Shown piece by piece: positions 16,126 to 23,993 of a DNA stretch of 63,749 nucleotides (positions within the stretch are counted from its first letter, which is position 1; the number at the start of each line of letters is the position of its first letter). The notes below the pieces were generated by a model. The model had not been told where the DNA came from. It made no database searches and worked only from the letters and a program-made list of their open reading frames with translations. The stretch spans positions 1 through 63,749 of the forward strand of contig URRT01000001.1 in assembly GCA_900550355.1 (NCBI GenBank), written 5' to 3'. Both the position numbers and the translations under genes were made by a program. The DNA is from an uncultured Collinsella sp. Lineage in GTDB: Bacteria > Actinomycetota > Coriobacteriia > Coriobacteriales > Coriobacteriaceae.

Positions 16126-16735
16126 GGGCGACCTCCTTGGTGGTCGAGAGGATTTCGTGGGCAAAGCCGAGCTCGACGGCGCGCTCGGCCGAAAGGTAGG
16201 TGTCTTTTGCGGTGAGGGACTGGATGCGCTTGGGCGTGAGGCCGCTGCGGTCCGAGAGGATTTGCGTGAGGGTCTTGCGGGTCTGCATGAGACGCCGGCT
16301 GGTTTCCTGCAGCGCAAGTGCCGAGCCGCCTGCCCCCTGGGGGATCAGCGGGTCGTGAATCATGAGCTCTGCATGGGGCGCCATACGGCGATCGTCGCCG
16401 CCCATAAAGATCACGGCGCCCATGGACGCGGCGAATTCCAGGCAGACGGTGCGGATGGGGCACGATGCGAGGCGCATGGCGTCATAGATCGCAAGACCCG
16501 ATCGCACGCTTCCGCCGGCGCTGGCGACAAATATGGTGATGGGACGGCTGGGGTCGGTGGCATCGAGCAGGCGGATCTGCTGGCATAGGTCGTGAGCCAT
16601 CGGGGTTTCGATGTTTCCTATGACGGAGAGCTCGCGACGGGCGAGCATCTCATCGTAAATGCTGGTGAGCGTGATACCTCGGGCGGATTCACGCATGGTG
16701 AGGGGGCTGATGATGGGGGAATGATTGGTGTCCAT
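16118..16735 (-). CDS. ClpP-like serine protease
   Basis: A 205-residue ClpP/crotonase-fold peptidase. The oxyanion loop SAGGSVRSGLAIYDAM (72-87) and the catalytic triad Ser104 (FAASMGA), His127 (LMIHDPL) and Asp178 (TAKDTYLSAERAVELG) are complete. Divergence from housekeeping ClpP is clear (start MDTNHSPIISPLTMRES), so it is a paralogue or phage/plasmid-type protease. AAAGGAGTCCTC precedes the ATG. It is the middle gene of a three-gene operon: the hypothetical gene ends 63 bases upstream and the coupling ATPase overlaps its end. The partner unfoldase, if any, is not in the window. Confidence 0.88.
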   Translation of the reverse strand: MDTNHSPIISPLTMRESARGITLTSIYDEMLARRELSVIGNIETPMAHDLCQQIRLLDATDPSRPITIFVASAGGSVRSGLAIYDAMRLASCPIRTVCLEFAASMGAVIFMGGDDRRMAPHAELMIHDPLIPQGAGGSALALQETSRRLMQTRKTLTQILSDRSGLTPKRIQSLTAKDTYLSAERAVELGFAHEILSTTKEVAHV

Positions 16736-16798
16736 GAGGACTCCTTTCTGTTGGTTGTGTTGTGGAATAGGATTGTTGCCCGCGGAGGGGCTGGCGGG

Positions 16799-17689
16799 CT
16801 ACAGGGTTCGTCCGAGCCTGAGATCGAGCTCGGTTGTGGGGCAGGCTGCCTGTTCGTGCGGCTCGCAAGCGCCAAGGGCTCCAAAGCGATGGAGCGTTGC
16901 GACGGGCGTGGTGTAGGCGAGCCGCAGCTGATGCTCGACAGGGGCACATCCGTCATTTTTGTAATGAGCCGCGTAGTACTGCGCGATGCTGGCGTTCATC
17001 TCGCTGCCATTGCGATGGCGCTCAAACTGGCGTCTGCAGGTCTCGATGATCTTTGCTACCGACTTGGGTGCCGTCGCGGGAACAAGGGCGAGATAGCCCT
17101 CAAATAGCTCGTTGATGTTCAGGAGGCACAGCAGGTCGATCAGCGTCCTTATGGCTGCTCCCTCGGCGGAAAAGTGCGCGGTCATGCGGTTATATCGGTT
17201 GCGGTCGACGATGGCCGCATGGGGTCTTGGAGTTTTCTGCCCCGTGGTCCCGGGCTTTTGCCGCGCCTGTGTATTGAGCTCGACGTTGCAGCGCTTGAGG
17301 CCGTCCAACGGAAGGAACAGTGCGGTGCGCAGGGTGTTCCGCTTGCTTTCGAGTTCATGACGCTCGTCGGGTTCCCATTCGAGCTTAAGTTTCGTGTCGA
17401 GCGCCGTAAGCATATGGGCTAGGCAGCCTACGGTAAGAACGTACGAATCGTTGTCGCGTTTTGGGGCATAGGGGTCTGTCAGCTTGCGAATGTCGGGGTC
17501 GCCCATGATCTTTGTGCAGCGCTTCAGCAGTTGGGGGTGGTCGGCCAAGATCGTCGCGATCGGTAGCGACGCGTAGTTCTTGATGGTCGCGGCGGCAAAG
17601 GCGGCGTCATATTCGTTTGCATATGCTCGCTCAATGCGGGCATCCAAAATGCTTTTCTTATCGCCGTCTTCAGCGTGGTGGTTTGTCAT
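16799..17689 (-). CDS. hypothetical protein, first gene of the ClpP/coupling-ATPase operon
   Basis: A 296-residue soluble, mostly helical protein that I do not recognise. Visible features are a charged N-terminus (MTNHHAEDGDKKS), a Lys/Arg-rich centre (QARQKPGTTGQKTPRPHAA), and a leucine-rich segment IRTLIDLLCLLNINELFEGYLALV. No signal peptide or membrane helix. ATG 17689 follows GGAGAAGCT; the longer frame from 17845 contains only His/Gln-rich repeats of the untranslated leader. Its tight position ahead of the protease suggests a substrate, adaptor or DNA-binding partner of this unit, but nothing in the sequence proves this. Confidence 0.7.
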   Translation of the reverse strand: MTNHHAEDGDKKSILDARIERAYANEYDAAFAAATIKNYASLPIATILADHPQLLKRCTKIMGDPDIRKLTDPYAPKRDNDSYVLTVGCLAHMLTALDTKLKLEWEPDERHELESKRNTLRTALFLPLDGLKRCNVELNTQARQKPGTTGQKTPRPHAAIVDRNRYNRMTAHFSAEGAAIRTLIDLLCLLNINELFEGYLALVPATAPKSVAKIIETCRRQFERHRNGSEMNASIAQYYAAHYKNDGCAPVEHQLRLAYTTPVATLHRFGALGACEPHEQAACPTTELDLRLGRTL

Positions 17690-18178
17690 AGCTTCTCCAA
17701 TCGGTTGATGTTCGTGCTGTTTGTTGATGTGTTGGTTGTCGTGAGTGATGTGCTTGCCGTGGGTGATGTGCTGACGTTGGGGTGCTATGCGGTTTTCAAT
17801 GAGCCCGTGAGGCAGTTGCTGCAGGGGCGGGATGGAACGGCCCATGCAAGGCGGAAGGCATCGTGCTCAAAATCGAGACAGCAATGCCCTGGGTGCCTCA
17901 CATGTGGCAGTTACCTCATTAAGTTGTCATTGCGTTTGGGGTTGTACTTTGCCGATTTTCCTTCTCTTACACGCTGAAACTCAAACTTCATATGCTCGAT
18001 CTACTTAAAACCGCAACGGCGGTCTTTTATCAACTTATATGTCAGAACGCGTCTTTGCAAGTACTTTTTTGCGTTTGTTTCAAATGGGGTGGTTTTGCAA
18101 CCGTCATACGCGTGCTGTGCGAACGTGCCTCGGCTCGGATAAGATAGTGCGCGATAAAAAAGATGCAAGGAGGCATAT
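17690..18178. other. 489-bp intergenic region between divergent genes
   Basis: No convincing gene. Next to the hypothetical gene, on the minus strand, imperfect tandem units of GCACATCAC-N9-11 recur two to three times (about 17700-17775). A short stem ACCGCaacgGCGGT with flanking A and T runs lies at 18009-18023 and could end a short transcript in either direction. The promoter of the downstream HAD gene must lie in the last 100 bases; a weak AAGATAG-type -10 is seen near 18140. Confidence 0.4.
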
Positions 18179-19021
18179 ATGGCAATCAAAGCCATCGCAA
18201 TGGATATCGACGGTACGCTCACCAACGATCAGAAAGTGATTAGCCCGCGTACGCGCGAGAAGCTGCTCGCGGCGCAGGAGTCGGGCATTAAGCTCATTTT
18301 GGCTTCGGGCCGTCCCGCATGGGGGCTGCACGCCTTGGCGCAGGAGCTCGACCTTCAAAACCATGACGGTCTGCTGGTGGCCTTTAACGGCGCTCACGTC
18401 GTCGATGCCCAGACCGACGAGGTGCTGTTCGATCAGGCCATGCCGGCTGACGAACTGCACCGTCTGATTGATCATCTGCGTAATTTTGACGTGATCCCTA
18501 TGATTTCGCTCGGTCGCGATCTGCACGTCGAGGATTCGTACCATTGCATGATCACGCTGCCTGACGGCTCGCAGAAGAATATCGTCAAGTATGAGCGCGA
18601 CGCGTGCGATCTTAAGATTCGCGAGGTGGAGAGCCTGCATGAGGTCGCTGATGCTTATCCCGTGGACAAGCTACTCACTGCGGGTGACCCGGCCTATCTG
18701 CAAGCGCATCACGAGGAGATGTACGCGCCCTTTACTCAGACGCTTTCGGGCATGTTTACGGCTGACTGGTACTTTGAGTACACGGCGCCCGGTATCGACA
18801 AGGCCCGTGCGCTCGAGGGTGCCCTGCCCAAGCTCGGCATCGATGCCAGTGAGGTCGTGTCGTTTGGCGACGGCCAGAACGACAAGTCCATGATTGAGTG
18901 GGCCGGCACCGGTGTTGCCATGGGCAACGCCGTCGATGAGGTTAAGGCTGTAGCCCAGATGGTGACCGCCAATAACAACGAAGACGGTATTGCGGTGGCG
19001 CTGGATAAGCTGCTGGGTTAG
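18179..19021 (+). CDS. Cof-type HAD superfamily phosphatase
   Basis: A 280-residue HAD phosphatase of the IIB (Cof) class. Motif I is MDIDGTLTND (residues 8-17), motif II LASGRP, motif III Lys in GIDKARAL, and motif IV FGDGQNDKSMIEWAG. A large cap domain lies between. Members dephosphorylate sugar phosphates, phosphorylated cofactors or pyridoxal phosphate; the substrate cannot be told. ATG is preceded by AAGGAGGCATAT. It ends at a strong terminator before the next HAD gene. Confidence 0.92.
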   Translation: MAIKAIAMDIDGTLTNDQKVISPRTREKLLAAQESGIKLILASGRPAWGLHALAQELDLQNHDGLLVAFNGAHVVDAQTDEVLFDQAMPADELHRLIDHLRNFDVIPMISLGRDLHVEDSYHCMITLPDGSQKNIVKYERDACDLKIREVESLHEVADAYPVDKLLTAGDPAYLQAHHEEMYAPFTQTLSGMFTADWYFEYTAPGIDKARALEGALPKLGIDASEVVSFGDGQNDKSMIEWAGTGVAMGNAVDEVKAVAQMVTANNNEDGIAVALDKLLG

Positions 19022-19043
19022 AATCGCCGATAATGCATGGTTC

Positions 19044-19071
19044 GGGCGCCTGCTTACAGGCGCCCTTTTGT
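19044..19071 (+). terminator. Rho-independent terminator
   Basis: GGGCGCCTG (19044-19052) and CAGGCGCCC (19057-19065) enclose CTTA and run into TTTTGTT. It separates the two HAD genes. Confidence 0.85.
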
Positions 19072-19084
19072 TAGGGAGGGTGCC

Positions 19085-19744
19085 GTGTCCGCATTTCCGT
19101 TCGACGCCGTTATCTTTGACATGGACGGCGTTATTGTCGATACCGAGTATTACTACCTGGGCGAGACTGCCGCGTTTGCCAAGGAGCTTGGGCTTAACCT
19201 GACTCAAGAGGAGTTGAATGGGCAGGTTGGTACCTCGCATCAGTTCTTCCTGCATATGCTGGTCGATTGGTTTGAGCGTGCCGGTAAGGGGCATTTTACT
19301 GGCGAGGAGGCGTTGGCCCGTTGGGATGAGTGGGCGCATAAGCGTCCGCGCGACTATCAGACTTTGATTAACCCAGGCGCCGTGGATACGATTCGAGAGC
19401 TGCCGCGCCGCGGCGTTCGCGTGGCGCTTGCCAGCTCGTCTCCCATGGATAGCATCGAGGAAGTGCTCAATGCATGCGGGCTGTCGGATGCCTTTGAGTA
19501 TGTGGTGAGCGGCGAGCAGTTTAAGGAGAGCAAGCCCGAGCCCGACATCTACCTGCATGCGCTGGACCTGCTGGGGCTGCCCGCGAATCGCTGCTGCTGC
19601 GTTGAGGATTCGGTGCCTGGCATCACTGCCGGCAAGCGAGCCGGCCTGACAGTTATTGCCAAGCGCGAGGAGCGCTTTGGCTTTAGCCAGGATGCCGCGG
19701 ACAAGATTATCGACCAGCTGCCGGAGCTGCTGGAACTCGCGTAG
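19085..19744 (+). CDS. HAD phosphatase / beta-phosphoglucomutase-like
   Basis: A 219-residue HAD protein of subclass IA with a helical cap. Motif I is IFDMDGVIVDTE, motif II ALASSSP, and motif IV VEDSVPGITAGKRAG. DMDGVI plus the small cap fits beta-phosphoglucomutase or related phosphatases; the residue set does not discriminate. GTG 19085 follows GGGAGGGTGCC and lies 14 bases after the terminator of the previous gene; the upstream 16 residues of the open frame encode that hairpin and are excluded. The PfkB kinase gene starts 64 bases downstream and may be co-transcribed. Confidence 0.88.
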   Translation: MSAFPFDAVIFDMDGVIVDTEYYYLGETAAFAKELGLNLTQEELNGQVGTSHQFFLHMLVDWFERAGKGHFTGEEALARWDEWAHKRPRDYQTLINPGAVDTIRELPRRGVRVALASSSPMDSIEEVLNACGLSDAFEYVVSGEQFKESKPEPDIYLHALDLLGLPANRCCCVEDSVPGITAGKRAGLTVIAKREERFGFSQDAADKIIDQLPELLELA

Positions 19745-19808
19745 ATCCTGGGCGGTACTGCTGTCGCAACAGTGGTTCCGTTGGCATAAGAGAGAGAGGA
19801 GCGGCGTC

Positions 19809-20672
19809 ATGGCGTTTAACGTAAGCGCACTGGGATTTGGCGACAACGTCGTCGACTGCTATGAGCATATTCACACAATGTATCCGGGTGGCAATGCGGT
19901 GAACTTTGCCGTATATGCCAAGAAATGCGGAGCCGCGCGCTCCGCGTATATGGGCATCTTTGGTAATGATGCTGCTGCTGAGCATGTGATTGCGAGTCTT
20001 GAGGATGAGGACGTTGAGCTTGCCAAATGCAAACAGCTCATCGGCGAGAACGGTGCGGCACGCGTTACTGTGGTTGATGGTGATCGTGTCTTTCTTGGCT
20101 CCAACGAGGGCGGTATCCGTGGCGATGCGCGCTATGTCCTCGATCGCTTTGACCTTTCGTACATGAAGCAGTTTGATGTGGTTCATTCGGGCAACTATTG
20201 CTTTACCGAGCGTGAACTTCCCAAGTTGAAGGCCGCGGGCATCACGGTTTCGTTTGACTTCTCGGACGATTCGACCGACGAGTACTACGAGCTGATTGCT
20301 CCCTACGTTGACTTCGCGTTCTTTAGCGCGGCAGATGCCGTGAGCGAGGATGAGATTCGCGAGCGCCTTGCCTGGGTGAAGAGCCTGGGCCCATGTTTTG
20401 TGTCCGCAACGGCTGGCGCCGAGGGCTGCATTGCCTATGACGGCGGGCGTTACTATCGGCAGCATGCCAAGCCCGTGGCAGATATGAAGGACACCATGGG
20501 TGCGGGCGACTCGTTCCTGACTTCGTTCCTGATGTGCTATCTCGATTCCGCCAAGCGTGGCGAGGATGGTGCTGAGGCCATCGAGCGCGCACTCGACTTT
20601 GCGGCGGGGTTTGCTTCGACCGTATGCGGCATGGAAGGCTCCTGGGGCCATGGAGCGCCGATTTCCGAATAG
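19809..20672 (+). CDS. PfkB-family carbohydrate kinase (fructoselysine kinase-like)
   Basis: A 287-residue ribokinase-superfamily protein. PfkB signature 1 is seen as MYPGGNAVNFAVYAKKCG and signature 2 as KDTMGAGDSFLTSFL, whose Asp is the catalytic base and GAGD forms the anion hole. The N-terminus GFGDNVVDCYEHIHTMYPGG resembles fructoselysine 6-kinase (FrlD). No deglycase is adjacent, so the substrate remains open. AGAGAGGAGCGGCGTC precedes ATG 19809. Confidence 0.88.
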   Translation: MAFNVSALGFGDNVVDCYEHIHTMYPGGNAVNFAVYAKKCGAARSAYMGIFGNDAAAEHVIASLEDEDVELAKCKQLIGENGAARVTVVDGDRVFLGSNEGGIRGDARYVLDRFDLSYMKQFDVVHSGNYCFTERELPKLKAAGITVSFDFSDDSTDEYYELIAPYVDFAFFSAADAVSEDEIRERLAWVKSLGPCFVSATAGAEGCIAYDGGRYYRQHAKPVADMKDTMGAGDSFLTSFLMCYLDSAKRGEDGAEAIERALDFAAGFASTVCGMEGSWGHGAPISE

Positions 20673-20722
20673 GTGAGAGCAGTCCCGGTGAGTCGAATTG
20701 TCGCCTCCCCGGGACCCCGTGG

Positions 20723-20933
20723 GCAAAAAATGCCAAATATGAGTGCTGTCACTAATTTAGTAACAGCGAAATCAAGCTTTTGAGAGCCTAGTTGGGTGTC
20801 TGCGAGCGATTAAAACCTGCTAAAAATGATTTTAAGCATCTTGATAATAAACAGTTGTGCATTATCAAGATGTTATTTTGCCGTAAATAATGTGACTAGA
20901 TTTGCAACAGTACTCATATTTGGCATTTTTTGC
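20723..20933. mobile_element. MITE-like element with 22-bp perfect terminal inverted repeats
   Basis: The left end GCAAAAAATGCCAAATATGA (20723-20744, 22 bases with GT) is exactly repeated in inverted orientation at 20912-20933; similarity continues inward imperfectly for about ten more bases. The 211-bp interior is AT-rich, encodes nothing, and contains two further hairpins, 20745-20767 and a perfect 12-bp stem at 20837-20848/20861-20872. It occupies the gap between the convergent PfkB and TatD genes. It could be a non-autonomous transposable element or a structured RNA/terminator element. No target-site duplication is evident. Confidence 0.6.
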
Positions 20934-20942
20934 ACACCGAAC

Positions 20943-21725
20943 TTAGCGAAGGCCAAAAACAGAGCGTGAATTTGCCAAAACTGCCGACTCGATGTGCTTT
21001 GCGGCACAGTTTTTGAGTGAGGCGATGCGTTCTGAGGTCCATGTGAGCGATCTGATGAGCGACCGCGCGCTTGTTTCTGTGTTTGCCTCCGCCGGTGCAT
21101 CGGTCTCGAGCAGTAAACGGTCGAGTGGAATCTGTCGTACGTATTCGCGCCCTCGTTTAGACGCGAGCATGCGTTCGTTGACGGAAAAATAGCAGCCCGC
21201 ATTACGCGCGCGGACGAGTTCGTCCGAAGTACCGCTAAACCAGTGGAAGATGATAACGGGGGAGTCGGGGTTTGGGATGAGTAATCCGTGCGATTCGAGG
21301 GCGTCCAGTACGGTTCCTGCCGAACGAACGGCGTGAATTGATATCACGCGCCCGGCAAGAGAACGCTGCACGAGTGTGTCGCAGAGCCGGTCAAATGCCT
21401 GTATTTGTAGCGGTTCGCTTCCGGCAAAGCGCGCGGAAAAGTCGAGTCCCACCTCGCCGATGTAGCGCTCTTGGGCAGCAACTTCGCAAAGCAGATTGAC
21501 TTCGGCAGGACCGCATCGACCATCGGCGATCCACCAGGGATGGAGGCCGACGCCCGCGATAAAGTTTGGGTAGCGGCTGGCCCGCTTTTTTGCCGCCGCG
21601 AAGTCGCGTGGGTCGACCCCGCAGTCAAAGAGCCCCAGACCCAACGCCGCCGACTCACTGGCTGCAGCATCGGGGCTGAGCATCAAATCAAGGTGACAAT
21701 GCGTGTCAAAGAATCGCGGTTCCAT
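20943..21725 (-). CDS. TatD family metal-dependent hydrolase
   Basis: A 260-residue TIM-barrel nuclease/hydrolase. Metal-binding motifs are THCHLD (8-13), GLHPWW, IGEVGLDFS, ISIHAVRSA, FHWFSG and LLLETDAP, all in family order. TatD proteins act as Mg-dependent DNases or in DNA/RNA quality control. The start is 14 bases after the stop of the tcdA-like gene, so the two form an operon. A weak AGGATGTCCTGCG precedes the ATG. Confidence 0.92.
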   Translation of the reverse strand: MEPRFFDTHCHLDLMLSPDAAASESAALGLGLFDCGVDPRDFAAAKKRASRYPNFIAGVGLHPWWIADGRCGPAEVNLLCEVAAQERYIGEVGLDFSARFAGSEPLQIQAFDRLCDTLVQRSLAGRVISIHAVRSAGTVLDALESHGLLIPNPDSPVIIFHWFSGTSDELVRARNAGCYFSVNERMLASKRGREYVRQIPLDRLLLETDAPAEANTETSARSLIRSLTWTSERIASLKNCAAKHIESAVLANSRSVFGLR

Positions 21726-21739
21726 CGCAGGACATCCTG

Positions 21740-22534
21740 CTAGTCCAGGCGTTGGCCGTCGGCGCGCACGCGCTCGGTGCCGCGCCCGCTGATCTGGCGG
21801 ATAACCTCGCCGGCAATCATCTGACCCATGATGGGCGGCATAAAGCTGGCGGTACCCAACTCGGTACGCTCGTGGATGTTGGAAGGGTCGCGGGGCTGTG
21901 TCTTAACCGATTCCTCGCAGCTAAACAGCACGTGCAGGCTTTTGATTCCGCGCTTCTTACATTCTTTGCGCATAATGCGGCTCATGGGGTCACGTACCGT
22001 ATCGAAAATGTCGGCAAAGCGGAGGCACTCGGGATGGAGTTTGTTGGCCCCGCCCATGGAGCTAACCAAACGAATGTCGTGGTCCTGAGCATATTTGGCA
22101 ATGGTGAGCCTGGCCGAGATGGTGTCGATGGCGTCGACGACGTAGTCGAGCTTGCCGCCCGTCTGCTCCAAAACGCTCGCGAAAAACTCGTCGATGTTAT
22201 CGCTCAACAGGTATTCGGTACGCTTGATGACGGTGGCAGCAGGATTGATGTCGTGGATCATGGCTTCCATCACGTCCACCTTGCGCTTGCCGACGGTGCT
22301 GTGGAAGGCGATGGCCTGGCGATTGATATTGCTGGGCGCGATGATGTCCTTGTCCAGAATGACGAAATGACCGATGCCGCCGCGGGCGAGTGCCTCGCAG
22401 CAGTTGGAGCCCACGCCACCGCAGCCGAGCACCAGCACTGTGGAGTTGGCGAGTTTGTCGAGCGCCTCGCGCCCCATAATGATCTCGAGCTTAGTATCGC
22501 GCGTCTCGACGGGAGCGGCAGCGGTTTCGGTCAT
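21740..22534 (-). CDS. tcdA: tRNA threonylcarbamoyladenosine dehydratase (ThiF/TcdA family)
   Basis: A 264-residue E1-like adenylating enzyme. The nucleotide-binding loop is VLVLGCGGVGSNCCEALARGG (in short GCGGVGSN), followed by DKDIIAPSNINRQ, whose Asn-Arg contacts ATP, and DAIDTISARL. TcdA converts t6A37 in tRNA to its cyclic form; length and lack of a ubiquitin-like partner support this over MoeB/ThiF. GGAGG abuts the first ATG (22540), so the next ATG (22534) is the likely start. Heads a two-gene operon with the TatD gene. Confidence 0.88.
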   Translation of the reverse strand: MTETAAAPVETRDTKLEIIMGREALDKLANSTVLVLGCGGVGSNCCEALARGGIGHFVILDKDIIAPSNINRQAIAFHSTVGKRKVDVMEAMIHDINPAATVIKRTEYLLSDNIDEFFASVLEQTGGKLDYVVDAIDTISARLTIAKYAQDHDIRLVSSMGGANKLHPECLRFADIFDTVRDPMSRIMRKECKKRGIKSLHVLFSCEESVKTQPRDPSNIHERTELGTASFMPPIMGQMIAGEVIRQISGRGTERVRADGQRLD

Positions 22535-22621
22535 AGACATCCTCCGATGGGGAAGCGAATCGTGTTTTAGCTATCGTCATTATAGGTATTATCGCGATTC
22601 CATTTGAGCCTTAGGGGCTTG

Positions 22622-22650
22622 TTGAAATGAGGCAGTGATTCGCATAAGAT
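22622..22650 (+). promoter_or_regulatory. strong promoter for a candidate short RNA
   Basis: TTGAAA (22622-22627) and TAAGAT (22645-22650) with 17-bp spacing, in a 300-bp region with no reading frame. The predicted start is near 22657. Confidence 0.5.
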
Positions 22651-22656
22651 GAAGCA

Positions 22657-22752
22657 GATGGCACCCGTTGCAGCGGGTTGGCCAACTCCCAAACACGTTT
22701 GTAGCGTGAGAAGTGGCCGTCTTCGCATTACGCGGGGGCGGCTATTTTTTTT
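22657..22752 (+). ncRNA. candidate small structured RNA, about 95 nt
   Basis: The stretch between the promoter and a T8 run (22745-22752) contains ACCCGttgcagCGGGT (22663-22678), a GGCCAACT...AGTGGCC stem (about 22679-22718) around CACG...CGTG, and a final GC-rich hairpin TGGCCGTC...GGGCGGCTA directly before the T8. The second and third stems share bases and exclude each other, as in an attenuator. It ends 82 bases before the ArsR-family gene, which has a promoter of its own. It does not resemble SRP RNA or 6S RNA to me. Confidence 0.45.
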
Positions 22753-22770
22753 GAGTGTAAGATTAGACAA

Positions 22771-22800
22771 TTAGACAAACATCTAAATATCGAGTATAGT
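22771..22800 (+). promoter_or_regulatory. promoter and operator of the sdpR-like operon
   Basis: TTAGAC (22771) and TATAGT (22795-22800), 18 bases apart, form the promoter. TTAGAcaaacaTCTAA (22771-22786) is an inverted repeat over the -35, with another TTAGACAA just upstream: a plausible autoregulatory ArsR/SdpR operator. Confidence 0.55.
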
Positions 22801-22834
22801 GTGCGCGTCATGAGAGATGATGAGAGGAGGTCTT

Positions 22835-23113
22835 ATGCCGGGAGAGGGTTTTAAGGCGCTTGCCGATCCAACGCGACGGCGCATTTTGGAGTTGCTGCGC
22901 GAGGGCAATTGCACGGCGGGGGAGCTTGCCGAGCATTTCGATATCAGTAAGCCGTCGCTAAGCCATCACTTGGCGACGCTCAAAAATGCCGGGTTGGTGA
23001 CCGACGAGCGCCATGGCCAAAACATCGTATACAGCTTAAACACCACCGTCATGCAGGACTTGATCGGTTGGTTTATGGGCTTTACAAACACGGAAGGTGA
23101 TAAGGATGAATAA
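22835..23113 (+). CDS. ArsR-family autorepressor (SdpR-like)
   Basis: A 92-residue winged-helix regulator: FKALADPTRRRILELLREG, then GELAEHFDISKPSLSHHLATLKNAGLV is the recognition helix region, followed by the wing GQNIVYSLN. No metal-binding cysteine motif is visible, which fits SdpR rather than ArsR/CadC. ATG 22835 lies behind AGAGGAGG. The stop overlaps the next start (ATGAATAA), so the repressor and the SdpI-like protein are translationally coupled. Confidence 0.88.
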   Translation: MPGEGFKALADPTRRRILELLREGNCTAGELAEHFDISKPSLSHHLATLKNAGLVTDERHGQNIVYSLNTTVMQDLIGWFMGFTNTEGDKDE

Positions 23114-23810
23114 CGAAAACAAGGGCATTCACGCCACGGGGGTATCGCGGCGTGTGTGGATTGCGCTGATCGCTCTGTGCGTCGCCAATGTCGTAGCGCA
23201 TCTCATAGTGATGCCGAGCTTGCCTGCGCAGATTCCTACGCACTGGGGCGCGAACGGCGCCGTCGACGGTTGGGGTCCTAGCTGGATGGCCTCCGCGCTC
23301 GGCGTGCTGCCTCTGGCGCTTCTCGCAATGTTCTGCGTGGTGCCGCGCATCGACCCCAAAGGTGAGGCATATCGAACCTCGGGCAAGTTCTATCAGGGCT
23401 TCGTAATCGCCTTCACCTTGTTCATGTGCGCCATAAGCTGGCTGGGAGAGCTTACGGTCTGGGGCGTGGTGCCGGCGATCGGTTCGGTCAACGTGCTGAT
23501 TTCCGGTGCTGTCGGTTTGCTGTTCATCGGCGTAGGCAACTACTTGCCGCGTGTGAAGCAGAACTATACGCTTGGTATCAAGACGCCCTGGGCGCTTGCC
23601 GATCCCGAGAACTGGCGCCGTACGCAGCGCTTTGGCGGTGCCTGCTTTATGGTGCTGGGTGTTGGCCTGATTGTGATGGGCGTGGCGGGTAGCGTGCTTT
23701 CGAGTGAAGTCGTCGCCGCGGTGATTGCGGTCCTGGCGTTTGGTTCGGCCGGAGCTGCCTACGTCTATTCGTATCTGCTGTGGCGTAAATCGCAGCGAGC
23801 CGTTCGCTAA
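23106..23810 (+). CDS. SdpI/YhfL-type membrane immunity protein (DUF1648)
   Basis: A 234-residue polytopic membrane protein with about six hydrophobic helices. The N-terminal block IPTHWGANGAVDGWG is the DUF1648 signature and the central KQNYTLGIKTPWALADPENWRRTQRFGG is the SdpI signature (given here as NYTLGIKTPW and NWRRTQRFGG). In Bacillus, SdpI binds the killing peptide SdpC and sequesters the repressor SdpR at the membrane. No SdpA/B/C genes are visible, so this pair probably senses or resists peptides made by others. Confidence 0.9.
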   Translation: MNNENKGIHATGVSRRVWIALIALCVANVVAHLIVMPSLPAQIPTHWGANGAVDGWGPSWMASALGVLPLALLAMFCVVPRIDPKGEAYRTSGKFYQGFVIAFTLFMCAISWLGELTVWGVVPAIGSVNVLISGAVGLLFIGVGNYLPRVKQNYTLGIKTPWALADPENWRRTQRFGGACFMVLGVGLIVMGVAGSVLSSEVVAAVIAVLAFGSAGAAYVYSYLLWRKSQRAVR

Positions 23811-23875
23811 GGTTGCGGAAAACTAGCGTACGCAGTTCATAGTATGTTCTGGGGGACTTTTCCCAGGTAGTATTA

Positions 23876-23903
23876 GGGGTGTGGGCAACCATGCCCCTTT
23901 TTC
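23876..23903 (+). terminator. terminator of the sdpRI-like operon
   Basis: GGGGTGTGG and CCATGCCCC pair (two G-U pairs) around GCAA, followed by TTTTTCG. Confidence 0.65.
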
Positions 23904-23993
23904 GTTAAGTTTCAGAGCTGGTTTCCTCATTGCGTTTCCACTAAAGCGAAACAAGAATAGGGAAACAGCAGGTAGAAAGGATAAAACAGGCAA

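Noticed and set aside
14821..17689. Complete integrative conjugative element around the coupling ATPase
   Set aside because: No relaxase, VirB4-like ATPase, integrase or att repeats in the window; flanks are housekeeping genes.
17700..17800. CRISPR-like array
   Set aside because: Only two or three imperfect short units without unique spacers of constant length, and no cas genes.
18001..18225. 74-codon minus-strand frame in the divergent intergenic region
   Set aside because: It overlaps the start and ribosome binding site of the HAD gene, has no ribosome binding site of its own and no family resemblance.
22657..22752. SRP RNA or 6S RNA
   Set aside because: The conserved SRP GGAAG/AGCAG loop and the large central bubble of 6S RNA are both absent.
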